Source: Pollenia angustigena
Taxonomy: Eukaryota; Arthropoda; Insecta; Diptera; Polleniidae
Assembly (NCBI GenBank): GCA_930367215.1
Contig: OV884059.1
Coordinates: 98,134,993-98,198,992 of the forward strand
Direction of reading: 5' to 3'
DNA length: 64,000 bases
The position numbers were made by a program, and so were the translations under genes. Positions 23,015 to 33,957 of the stretch are shown here, one piece after another; the stretch's first letter is position 1; each line of letters opens with the position of its first letter. Below the pieces are notes generated by a model that was not told the DNA's origin, made no database searches, and was given only the letters and a program-made list of their open reading frames with translations.

Positions 23015-25140
23015 TTTATACCCTCCACAACAATTAGTTGTGAAGAGGGTATACTAAGTTTGTCATTCCGTGTGACACTTTTTTATTATTCACCTCAGAC
23101 CCGATAAAGTATATATATTCTGGGTCCTTGAGTAATTCTAAGTCGATTTAGCCACGTCTGTCTATCCGTCTGTTAAAAACACGCCCACTTTCTTAGAACT
23201 CACAAGAAAAAGAAAACCTTAGTGTCAAATTGCTTGTAGTTCTCCTAAACAGTTTAGGATTGAAATCCAGCAAAATCGGTTCGGTAGGATCAGAGCTGTG
23301 AATCAAAATGTGGAACCACCACCCAAAAAAAATGTATAATTTTTTTTACAAAAAGTAAGACCAACTGCAACTTTTTGTTTGTTAGCAAGAGGTGTAGGGA
23401 AGAAAATGGGGTTGAAAAAGTTGAAAAAATGCTTGAAAAAAATGTAAATATAAATGTGAAACTACTTTAAAAGAAAATAGAAAAAAAAAAACTCGGCGTT
23501 AATTGCATAGATGTAAATGCCGTCTAACATAAATGGTGGAAAAATGCCCGGAATGATATAAGATTTTGCAAAAATTCGATTCATTCGACTGGAAATCACG
23601 ATGTAAAATTTCGCGGCCCCTTATAAGCCCTACTCCCGGAAACCAGTATAGTACGCCTAAAAGCATAACTAATAATGCTATCATTACAAAATTTAGCACG
23701 CCACAGTTTTATAGGACTAGAAACAAGTTTATAAAATTTCGTGAAGATCTGTACATTATTAACCCTAGGCCCCATATAAACCCTACTACCGGAAAACAGT
23801 TTAGAACGCCTTAAATCATAATTAATAATGCTATCATAACAAAATTTGGTACATCACAGTTTCGTAGGACTAGAAATAAGACTGTAAAATTTCGGGAAGA
23901 TCGGTCCATTGTTTACCATAGGCCCTATCATAACAAATTTTGGCACGTCACAGTTTTAAAGGACTAGAAACAAGTTTGTAAAGTTTCGTAAAGATCGGTC
24001 CATAATTAACCCTAGGCCCCATATAAACCCTACTACCGGAAAACAGTTTAGTACTCCTAAAATCATAACTAATAATGCTATCATAACAAAATTTGCTACA
24101 TCACAGTTTTATAGGACTAGAAACAAGTCTGTAAATCACAGTTTTATATTACTAAAAATCACACTTATAAATTTCATGATGATCGGTCCATAATTTACTA
24201 TAGACCTCATATAAGCCCACTTTGGTAAAATAATAAAATACGCCTGAAACCATAGCAGATATAGATATTGCGATAAACTTTTTTCCAACTAAGCTTCATA
24301 TTTTGTGATTTACGGTCCATGATAACCCTTAGATCCATTTAAAGCAGCCTTTTGAAATTCCCTGCAAACGCTAAAACTAATTTCTCCGCTGTATTGAAAT
24401 GTATGTCTTTTAATACCAGAAATCAATCTGCTGAATTTTGGGATGATTGGTTAAGTTCGGCTTAAACTGTTACGAATCATGATATTTTACTCAAGCTAGT
24501 AAACATTGCTAAAAAAAAGTCATAAAACTTTCTGATTGTCAGTCAATTATTTAATGTATGTCTAAATCTCAACCAATTTTAATGCAGATGTCTGTTTTTA
24601 TAAATATTAAATTAACCTTTAATTAGGCGCATTAAGAAAATCACACAATTAATCGCATGGGGTCTCACGTGATTATTTAGAAAATCCCGAGCAGCACCGG
24701 GACCAAACAGCTAGTTATGTATAAAAAAAAAACAAAAACAGCATTTTTTTCATTTAAAAACATAAAATATAAATAAAATTCAGTACTGGTTTCTTTCAAC
24801 TATTTTACAAGTTGACTCATCTTCATATAAAAAAAAAGTTACACTATTAGTCGCATGGGGTCAACAAGAATTAGTCAAGCGACACGTGTGTACGCTTTAA
24901 CGATATAATCGCAACTTATTTTTGTTCTCTTTTTAAATGAATAAAGCTATAGAAAAAACAAGTTCGCTCCGAACATTTTAACGTATACATTTTTCAATTT
25001 TAATTTCTCCTGACCCCATGCGCCTAATTAAAGGTTAATAATAAATATACATCATATAGATACTACTCTTAAAACATTCGAACTTTCGGTGGAGGGTATC
25101 AAAGATTCGGCACAGCCGAATATAGCACTCTAACTTGTTT
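23015..25140 (+). mobile_element. DINE-1/Helentron-like non-autonomous element, copy 1
   Basis: The 5' part has a hairpin built on TATACCCTCCAC/GTGAAGAGGGTATA, then the conserved ACTAAGTTTGTCATTCCGTG. The 3' part has GGTGGAGGGTATC, which is complementary to the 5' start (a subterminal inverted repeat), then the stem-loop ATTCGGCACAGCCGAAT and a terminal TAACTTGTTT. The middle contains at least five repeats of a unit carrying CACAGTTTTATAGGACTAGA at spacings of roughly 100-150 bp. This layout matches what is known of DINE-1/Helentron-associated elements; the assignment is inference. It is interrupted by an insertion at 24616-25034. Confidence 0.7.
24616..25034. mobile_element. TTAA-flanked (piggyBac-like) MITE inside Helentron-like copy 1
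   Basis: Ends CCTTTAATTAGGCGCAT and its exact inverse are flanked by TTAA (24612-24615 and 25035-25038). The copy ending at 60328 shows the empty site at the corresponding place. A TTAA target and CC-starting ends suit piggyBac, but no transposase is present. Confidence 0.75.
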
Positions 25141-25652
25141 TTCTCTAAAATAGTACCAGAAACAAACATCTTAAAAAATTGTAAAATATTAAAAAATATG
25201 CTAAAAAGATTTCATTAAAAAAAAAACAAAGTAAAATACATTTCATTCACTTAAAATGCCGTTTATTATTTTTAATTGTCAAAATAAAACAAGGTCATGT
25301 AAGGCAAACATTAAGTAGTTATGAAAAAAATATTATTAAAAATAACAAAAACAATGTTTATTACGTCCGAAATTTTTTACTATTAATAAAAGCAATTAAG
25401 ATGGCAATTTCGACTTTTGTATACCCTTTTTCACATAGTATTAGAAATCGTGAAAAGCCCCTAAATTCGCGAGTACACTTATATGGGGGCCAGGTTAAAT
25501 AATTAAAAGTTTTGGCTCATTTGTTACTTAATTTTATTTACACATATGTATATGTATTAGAAATATCTGATCCAATTTTCTGAGGTTTTGTCCACCAATG
25601 GCAAGGAGTTTTTTAAGCATAAAAATGTTAACATATAATTATTGTATCAAAG
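25141..25652. other. Intronic AT-rich DNA
   Basis: A TATACCC string near 25422 may be a scrap of the Helentron-like family. Nothing else is supported. Confidence 0.35.
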
Positions 25653-25950
25653 TTATTTTTGCGAATACAAAATTTATCATCAATAAAATTTCTGTATGAC
25701 GCGGGGAATGTAAGAAAAGATAAACTCACTGGTTATTGTTGGTGTTTTGTTTAAGCTTGGAGATTGGTACAAGTAAGACTATCGCTTTTAGTGTTTTATT
25801 TGTATAATATTTTTGGCTTTTCTAAAATCTTTGGAAAAGGTTTCCTGATGAGATGGCCTAAGCAACTAGTGTAAGGCGCAATAAATCTCAGTGTATTTAT
25901 CAAATATGAACAATTGGGAACTTAGCACGTCATACAGAAATCTTATTGAT
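25653..25950. mobile_element. Fold-back MITE (GTTATTCGTGCTTAATT family), diverged full copy
   Basis: Its order of blocks, including TTTCCTGATGAGATGGCCTA and AGCAACTAGTG near 25845-25870, matches the inverted half unit at 46616-46819. It is strongly diverged and therefore older than the 44.6-kb array. Confidence 0.5.
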
Positions 25951-26006
25951 AATTATTTTGTTTTTATTAGACAATATTTTTAAAATTATCAACCAAAAAA
26001 AAAAAA

Positions 26007-26866
26007 AACAAGTAAGAGTGATATTTTCGGCTATGCCGAATCTTATTTTTATTTATTTTATACAAAAAGGTATATACATAAATAATGTTCTTTAGATAGG
26101 TATAAATAAATATTAATTGAGAAAAAAACAAAAAATTTATATATGTACCTAAGACCGTTTTCTTTTTTGCCAAAGTTGATGTTTAAAGTTCGTTTTATAA
26201 TTTTAAAATCGTTTTTTAGAACATAAAACAATTAAATTAAAAAAAATCTTTTTGGGATTCGAACTTAACAACTCGGCTCCGAATGCTTTTACTAAATAAG
26301 CATTAAATTAAAATATATTGAATCTATAAGTTTGTTTCTTTATTTGAGCGGCATATCATATACATGCTTTAATGTGTATGTGTATGCGTAAAATTAAACA
26401 CATTACAAATAAAATCCACCACTTGTAGTGAAGGTTATAAAAAAACAACAAAAAAAAAAAAAAAACACATAACCAACACTGTATGACCGTAGAAACCAAA
26501 ATTGAATTGTTTGTATGGTATGTTTATGTCGTTTTGGTAATACAGTATTGGTATGGTAATGTCACGTCTAATTGGACCTTTAAAGGAAAAAATTTGAGGC
26601 AGTCGTGGTTTTTTACTCATATCTCAGCCATTTGTGAACCGATCTTGCTGAATTTCAATAGACAACAATTCCGGACCATATGTGATAGGGTCTTCGGAAA
26701 ACCCATTTCAACGGACAGACGGACTTCGTTAAATCAACTTCGCTCCTCATAAGGAACCAGAATATATATACTTTATAGGGTCTAACATCAATATTATAGG
26801 AATTGCAAACGGAATGACAAACTTATATATACCCTATTCACCACCTGTGGTGAAGGGTATAAAAAT
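26007..26866 (-). mobile_element. Helentron-like element, second subfamily, reverse orientation
   Basis: Read on the minus strand it starts TATACCCTTCACCACAGGTG, has GTTTGTCATTCCGTTTGCAA and ends with a stem-loop (ATTCGGCATAGCCGAAAAT) and ACTCTTACTTGTTTT. It lacks the CACAGTTTTATAGGACTAGA units of copies 1-3. Confidence 0.6.
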
Positions 26867-26901
26867 AACGTAAGGGTTTTATAGGGTATAAAAATAACGT
26901 A

Positions 26902-27395
26902 AGGGTTTTCATGATGTCGCTTAAAGTCTCGCAATCTGTGCAACTTGTGCATTTTTACGATTTCGCAAATTAACTGTCAAAAATTGTATGAGTCATTATT
27001 TACACCAACTTCGTAAATTTGCCCAACTATTTTGACTCGTACACATGCCATGTTCAATTTTGCATTTATACAGACAGATTTTTTTAATGCTTACCTTCGC
27101 ATTCAATGTAAAATCCAAGTGTTTATAAATAAGAAACCATACATTTTTGCAATAATTTGAGCAGATTAGTCTTTTGACTTTCTTTATGCATATTTAAAAT
27201 CAAATTTCCCATTTTAATCACAAGTTTCAATCCTTAATTTTATATATGTATTTTAAATTGTTTTTATTAATTTTTGTATTGAGGTTATCTGATAATTATC
27301 TGACATTAATTGTTAAAAATTACAAAAAATTTAAAAAGTCTCGCAAGTTTGACCATTTGCACAAATGAAAATTTTAACCAATATCATGAAAACCC
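26902..27395. mobile_element. TA-flanked MITE, AGGGTTTTCATGAT ends, copy A
   Basis: AGGGTTTTCATGATGTCGC and, inverted, GGGTTTTCATGATATTGG are each next to TA. A related copy lies at 56954-57460. Just before it, GGGTATAAAAATAACGTAAG is duplicated in tandem (about 26856-26905). Confidence 0.65.
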
Positions 27396-27418
27396 TACTA
27401 TGTCTCTTAAAAGCAGAG

Positions 27419-28415
27419 CAGTGTTGCCAAAAACTTGATGACCAAAAATGGCTAAATTTACGGAGAAAAATGGCTAAAAATGGGCTTAAAAATGGCTTAA
27501 AGCTTTTTTAAATAAAAACACATTAAAATTCAATAACAAAACAGAAATAATTCATTTACGATGAAATTGTGAGTAAAGATCAATTTGTTAAATAATATTA
27601 AACGTAAATTAACATTAAAATAAATTAATATTAAAAAATTAAATCATCGAAAAATTCGATGTCGTTATTGTTCATCTCATAGGAATCACTCACTCATTAG
27701 TTTCAAATAATCATCAGAAAGGGATTCTGAGTCAATCGGTATACGTAAAGGTGGGCTAAGGACCAATATTTTAAAGTGTTACAGACATCAGCACAAACGC
27801 ATAGTACCCTCTCCACTATTGTGGTGGTGGTAAAAATATTGTATTGTTATGTAATATTTACCTAATTGATAAAATCGAAGCAACGGTTGCTTAATGTAAC
27901 CTATTTCTCAAATTACTTTTAACGATGTTTACTTGGCTAAACACCCTTTCTTCTTCAGAATTAGACCATGGAAGTGAGAGCAACTTTATATGCAATTCTG
28001 AAATTTCTTAATCATCCCTTTCTACCGCCTGCATCACTTTATTGAAATACTTGCAACCAGAAAGAAACAGTGATGTTTGTGTTGATCGATTTTATAAATT
28101 GAATAGTGGAATAATGTTCCTTTATTTTGAAAGATGTTTCAGCGTCATAGTTTATAGCGATTTTCAGCATTTGTAAAAGTTGTGATTTAAATTAAAGGCG
28201 TTTTAATTGTTCAAAATGTTTATTTTACTTTTATAAATTTTTATAATAAAATAAAAGTTATTCTTTTAAAAGAAAAACGACAAAAAAACGTTATGGCTAA
28301 ACAAGTTGAAAAATGGCTTAACAAAAAAGGCTAATGGCGAAACTCATTTTTTAATGGCTAAACAGGGTGAAAAGTGGCTAAATCTAGTCACTAAATGGCT
28401 AAATTGGCAACACTG
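27419..28415. mobile_element. hAT-type non-autonomous element with AATGGCTAAA repeats
   Basis: Ends CAGTGTTGCCAA and its exact inverse are flanked by AAGCAGAG (27411-27418) and AAGCATAG (28416-28423), an 8-bp duplication with one mismatch. Multiple AATGGCTAAA copies lie just inside both ends in opposite orientation. It is 997 bp and has no transposase. Confidence 0.85.
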
Positions 28416-28608
28416 AAGCATAGATAGGCAAAATGCCGCCCATGGGCCATGGGCGCTCTGTTATTCTCTTATTTACACGTACTTAAGCACACGCAAGGCC
28501 CATTGAAAAGGTCTGCGCAAGAAGCCTGATGATCATTGTTTATGTTCTTTTTAGTTGTCAAAAGTGTTTTACATTTTGCTTACTTGTGCATTTTTATGTT
28601 TGTTTACG

Positions 28609-28983
28609 CCCTGCAAATAAAATTGGACCACCTGATCCATTTTGATAAAATGGACTACTCCATGGACTGGTCCGATGTAATACAAGCATGGACAATGTCA
28701 TTGTTAAAAAGTGTTTGTAGTGAGACGACATGTCTTCGTTTTTTAACGACGTGCTTTCGGTTTTAAACGACTTCAAAACTAATCCTCTTGAGTATACCAT
28801 GGAGTAGTTTTAAAACTGCTCCTTAGTGGTCCGAAAGGTGGGTTATATGGTCCTCTCCTAGAACATCGTAATGTTTAATAGATCAGGTTTTGCCCATACG
28901 TTTGGGTTACTTTTGGACTAGTCCTGGTCCCTTGTGGAGTACTCTTTACACGCGTGTTTGGACTGGTCCTATTATTTGCAGGG
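28609..28983 (+). mobile_element. GGACC-rich MITE, copy A
   Basis: It is bounded by CCCTGCAAATAA and its inverse TTATTTGCAGGG. The interior repeats GGACCA/TGGTCC and ACTCCATGG motifs. It is about 375 bp. A copy in opposite orientation lies at 29995-30356. Confidence 0.75.
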
Positions 28984-29246
28984 CGTTTATTGTTTTTTCC
29001 CACACACACGTTTATGGTATGCCACACATACACGTTTTTTCCTTTTGCTTTGTATATGTGGTAGTAAGTTTTTGACAACTAAAAAGAAATTTTACACAAA
29101 CAAAATAGATGTCGTTTTTTGTTTTTGTTCAAGTAAGCAGATCTGATAGATGGGCCTTGAGCACACGTACAAAAGAAAAAAATTAAAACAAATCAGTCTC
29201 GCTTAAGCAGTCGCACGGGTATGTTGTGTTACGCTTGCTGCTTGAG
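28984..29246. other. Spacer between the inverted GGACC elements
   Basis: CACACG-rich sequence without a recognised feature. Confidence 0.35.
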
Positions 29247-29921
29247 CAGCGTTGCCAAATATGATTTTTTTTTTTTTTGTTAAAAGAATTATAAAAAAAA
29301 GTTTTATTTTATAATTCTTCGTTTAAAAAATAAGTTTTTTTGTAAATTATTTTTTTTAAAGTTCTTTGTTTTAAAAAACAAGCTTTTTGGTAAATTGTGC
29401 AGTTTTACATTACAAATTTTTTCTTTCAATTTTGGTATTATATTTCTTACGACATTTTTGCCTTTTAAAGGCTTGATCGAACTTCATTATAATCCATTAT
29501 TATGTAACATTGAAACACATAATGTTGACAGAAAAGAAGAACTTAACTTTTTCAAAACTTTTGATTAATTCATCTATATCAAACTTGTAGGGACAACATT
29601 TTATACGCATGAGGTCTTCGTTTTATTTTCGTGGTTATTTTTTATAAACTTAAAAAAAAAACAAAATGAAGATTCACATATTAAGGTTGATCCAAACATC
29701 GAATAGGTACATCTTTAGAATTTAATTCTTTCTTTTTGGATATATGTTTTTGTTGATATTTTTTGCAGAAGTTTATTCCACTTTCTTGGGGTAAAGATAA
29801 TTCAACTTGAATTTTTTTAAGTTCTACTTTTATGTCACCATTATGTATTTCAATGTTACCCAGTAACGGATTATTATGAAGTTTGGTCATATTAAAAAAA
29901 AAAATAATTATGGCAACGCTG
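29247..29921. mobile_element. hAT-like element with CAGCGTTGCCA ends
   Basis: CAGCGTTGCCAAATATG plus a T tract on the left is mirrored by CAGCGTTGCCATAATTA plus a T tract on the inverted right end. No 8-bp duplication survives. A minus-strand frame from an ATG at about 29890 to 29681 (about 69 codons, start MTKLHNNPLLGN) is not recognised. Confidence 0.55.
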
Positions 29922-29994
29922 CAGAACAATGAGAGCGGGAGAGTCATATATCACAAACATTATTATGAAATACACATGTATGTATTTGCCTATC

Positions 29995-30356
29995 CCCTGC
30001 AATTAATAAGACCAGTCCAAACACGCGTGTAAAGAGTAGTCCACCAGGGACCAGAACTAGTCAAAATCTAACCCAAACGTATGGAAAAAACCTGGTCTAT
30101 TTAACATTACGATGTCCTTAGAGTGGACCATATAACCCACCCTTGGACCACTAAGGAGTAGCTTTAAAACTACTCCATGGTATACTCAAGAGGATTAGTT
30201 TTTAACGAAAGCATGTCGTTAAAAAACGAAGACATGTCGTCTCACTACAAACACTTTTTAACAATGACATGGTCCATCCTTGCATTACATCGGACCAGTC
30301 CATGGAGTAGTCCATTTTATCAAAATGGATCAGGTGGTCCAATTTTATTTGCAGGG
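29995..30356 (-). mobile_element. GGACC-rich MITE, copy B, inverted
   Basis: This is the reverse complement of the element at 28609-28983 over almost its full length, with CCCTGCAA and TTATTTGCAGGG ends. Confidence 0.75.
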
Positions 30357-30394
30357 TCTTTGCTTTAAAGTCTACCGGCTTTATTAAAAAAAAA

Positions 30395-30655
30395 ATTTTA
30401 TCAAAGAAATTTTTGGGAATACAAAATTTTAATTTAAAAGCTTCTGTTAGTCGTGCTTAATTCCCAATTTTTATTCTTGATAAAAACACTGAAATTTATT
30501 CTTGATGGGATAAGCTATACCTATGCGAATTTCACTGGTTGTTTAGGCCAGATCGTCGGGAAACTTCATCCAAAAAGATTTTAGAAAAACTAAATATATT
30601 AAAGCAAGTAAAACGGTTTAGCGTATAAGAATTATAAGCAACAGTTCTACTTGCA
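30395..30655. mobile_element. Fold-back MITE (CGTGCTTAATTCCC family), partial copy
   Basis: Blocks TCGTGCTTAATTCCCAATTT, GATGGGATAAGCTATACC and TTTAGGCCAGATCGTC match the 470-bp array; the right arm is missing. Confidence 0.6.
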
Positions 30656-31153
30656 ATCATCTATATAAGATTTGTTAAGCCTTAAGCGATTCAAAGAAGG
30701 AGTAAATTAGGGGCCTTTGGTTAATTTAAGACGGTTGTTGTTAATTGTATGATATTTTGCATGTAGTTTCTAATTGTCACTAGGAAAAAGCCTTTTGAAA
30801 ATGGTTAAAATCAGTCCATAGTTTCACAAAGCTCCCATACTAGCTTCTTTTCGAAATATAGTATTTGTGCCCATAAACTATTTTAGTATGTTGGTATTTA
30901 GATTATATTTGGTCAGAACTTATTTTTTTGCAATCTAAATAATCTTACCAAACTTTATTCGCATCGGTCCTTATTTGACCATAACTACCATACTTTCTAA
31001 CAAATTTTGGTATTAACATACAAATAAGAGACAGTAACTTTTATGAAAGCTTCTCTGTCATGACAACATGTTATGCTTATAAGCGCAAAATTCACCAAAG
31101 CTCCCATATTAACCCCTTTCCCAAAACCACTTCAAGAAAAAACAAATCTTATA
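30656..31153. other. Intronic DNA without recognised features
   Basis: No ends, repeats or coding potential were recognised. Confidence 0.4.
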
Positions 31154-31687
31154 TACACTGAGAGAATTTTGTTCACAGATCCAATGGATTTTGACATTAA
31201 TCCAATGAAAAATTACATTAAAATTCAACCTATGTAACCCTTCATTGGATTTATGAAGAATGTTACATCAGCCCCACGATTTTGCATTTTGTCAACTTTT
31301 AAAGAAATTTTTTATTATTTTAATATACATTTTTTATATTTGAATGAAATATTTAATACATTTTTTCCATTTTTCAATGTGCGTTTTGAGTTGTTGTGAT
31401 TTTTATTTTTTTTTTTTTTTTTATTCCTGTTTCAAATCATCAAGTTTTATTAATTTTTTTTCGTTTACATCATTTTATATTCTACTTTCATCAGCTTACC
31501 TTTAAGTAAATTGTAATAAATTAATGTTACAGTCCGCGACGGCCTTCATCAGCCTTCTTTCTATTTTTCTGGTTTGTACTACTGCGTAAATTTTGTGTAT
31601 TTAAATTAACAATTAAAGAAAACAAGATTGTGAGAGTTTTTTGGTATTATGCATAGCAATAAGTTGAATTTCTTTTGAAAGAGATAT

Positions 31688-33251
31688 TCACCCCTATTAT
31701 GTAAGGCGTTGTCGACGTCGACATTAATTTTTAATTGTTGTCACATCAAGGCGACGACTACATCACTTCGACGTTAATTTGGTATTTTATAAGAATGTTG
31801 TGTCGACGTCGACTAGTTGTCGAAAATTTTACAAAAAAAAAATCCCATCTCCAATTGTTTTTTTTTTTTTTTTTTTTGTTCTGCACTCACTTTTAACGCT
31901 ATGTCTGAGTTCATACGGCTCATGTCTTATTGACAAGATTCTTCCTTTTTCTTCTTTGAACATGAATTGGCGTTCAAATGATTCATGTTATGTTGACGAC
32001 ATGTGCTTTTTTGGTATTGAAAACAATAACAAAATTAAACAACGAATGAAAAAGCAAAACGTAAAGACAGTACATGCATCTGTGTACTCGTTTCTTTTCC
32101 CCTCGTCCCTCTCGCCTATAAAGTAGCAATCATGTCAATAAGACAAGAACCGTATGAACACAGACTATTTATGCTATATTCCGACATCTTTTTTTAACTG
32201 ATTTAGCTTTTTAAAATAAAGTGTAGAGTTTGTTTCCAATTTTGAATTTTTTTCGCGAATTTTTGGCATGTTTTAGATAAAATATATTTTTACTGTAAGT
32301 TTTCTGATTCTTTATAGCTTTAACGTTTATTAATAAATATAAGACTTTTCTTTCATGCCGCTGTTAGCAAATTTTTTCGAATTTTCGTTAATTTAGCAAT
32401 TTTCACCAAATTTTTGCCATTCCTTTCAGTTTAAGGGAATTTTAATCAATTTTATGGCTTGTTTGATATATTAAAAATTTTCGAGAATTTTCGCTGTTTT
32501 TGCATATTTTTTTGTAACTTCCCGACATTTTGTTTTTTAGCCGATTTAGCGATTTCAAACCAATTTGAGAGTTTGTTTCAAAGTTTGCACTTTTTGCTAA
32601 TTTTAGCCATGCTCGCGATAGAAGCGAAAGTTTTCTGATTCTTTACAGCTTTAACGATTTTTAATAAATATTAGACTTTGCTATCATGTAGCTGTTAGCA
32701 ATTTTTTACGAATTTCCGCTAATTATGCAATTTTAACCAAATTTTTGCCATTTTTTATAGTTTTAGGGAATTTTAATCAATTTTATGGCTTTTTTTATAT
32801 ATTAAAAATGTTCGCGAATTTTCGCTATTTTTGCAAATGTTTGCGAATTTTCGCAATTTTGGTTCTTTGAGGCGTTCGTCTTAAATTAAAAATTTTCGCG
32901 AAATTTCGCTATTTTAGCAAACTTTTCCGATCTTTCGCAATTTTCGAGTTAAATTTACTAATAAAATTTGTGCCCATAACTTCTTTTAAATTTGCATTTT
33001 TTATTTCAAACGTATTCAATAAATATGTTTACATTTCATTTAAAATTCCTTTAACTTTCATTTGAGTCGTCGCAAAATGTCCTGTCGACTAAAACGGAGA
33101 CAATACTACTCGACATCAACCTGAAAGCGCCTTAGAAAATATCAATTGACTGTCAGTAGTAATCGATTATTGTCAACAACGACTCAGAAAATACCATTAC
33201 TGTTCAGGTGCCGTCGACTTGTGTCGATGTCGACTTTCATAATAGGGGTGA
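31688..33251. mobile_element. Element with TCACCCCTATTATG ends, middle level of the nest
   Basis: TCACCCCTATTATGTAAGGC and, inverted, TCACCCCTATTATGAAAGTC are followed by GTCGAC-rich segments at both ends. The middle (32240-32950) repeats TTTTCGC/GCAAATTTT-like words, a degenerate tandem region. It is 1.56 kb and non-coding. Confidence 0.65.
31902..32167. mobile_element. Innermost MITE of the nest
   Basis: The left arm, with GTCTGAGTTCATACGGCTC and CTTATTGACA, is mirrored by the right arm (inverted GTCTGTGTTCATACGGTTC, CTTATTGACA). The arms are about 33 bp. Confidence 0.7.
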
Positions 33252-33436
33252 TTAAGTTGTCATTAATTTAATGAAAAATGTTAACGAAATAACGAAACTC
33301 AAATTCGTAGTGTTAATGAAATTGTTTCATTATATTTGTAAAATTTCATTCCTGTTGTGAAATTTTCATTGGATCAATCAAAAATATTTAATGAAATTGA
33401 TTCACTAGATTTATTAAGCATAATTCGTTCAGTGTA

Positions 33437-33957
33437 GTTGAATATACCTAAGTAATATTAGGCACAAAGAACTTTAACATGGGTTCCTGATTTTCAACGG
33501 TTACAACTTTGTTTTAAATACTGTGGTGTAGGGTATCATATGACAGGTCTTGACCTTGTTTCATGTATCAAACTTTTGTATTTAACGTTGGAGCTCAACA
33601 AGTTTATTTTTAGGCGTTTTATAAAAGTTAAAAACTAGTGGTTTTTTTATGTTACAAGTATTAAAAGCAAAATTAAATATTTCTATATATTTATTTCATA
33701 CATTTTGCTTTGGCAAAAGCAGAGAAACAGTGAAAATATGCTTCAGAAATCATTTGAATTTATTTAAGAATATTTCTGAACACACCAATTCTATATGGTT
33801 TCCATCACCATTCTTCTTGAAATTAAAATTTAAATAACAGGCTAATTTTAACAAATAGACGTCGGGAATTTTTCTGTTTTTTAAATATTATTTAATTTTT
33901 TTTTAACATGAAAACAAAAAAATCCTGTTTTTCTTTTTGCAGTGTTGTTGTTGTCTC
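33437..33957. other. Intronic AT-rich DNA
   Basis: A 62-codon frame at 33649-33837 shows no domain. Nothing else is seen. Confidence 0.35.

Larger units (their letters stand above)
31154..33436. mobile_element. TA-flanked element, outer level of a three-level nest
   Basis: Ends TACACTGAGAGAATT and, inverted, TACACTGAACGAATT include the TA target. Its remaining body (31154-31687 and 33252-33436) has motifs such as TCATTGGATTTATG and TTTCATTGGATCAATC. The interior is interrupted by the element at 31688. Confidence 0.6.

Noticed and set aside
28536..29146. Overlapping short frames on both strands
   Set aside because: They fall mostly inside or beside a non-coding GGACC-rich MITE and read differently in its second copy.
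31779..32126. 115-codon plus-strand frame
   Set aside because: It crosses the boundary of the innermost MITE of a nest and a T tract, so it is a chance frame.
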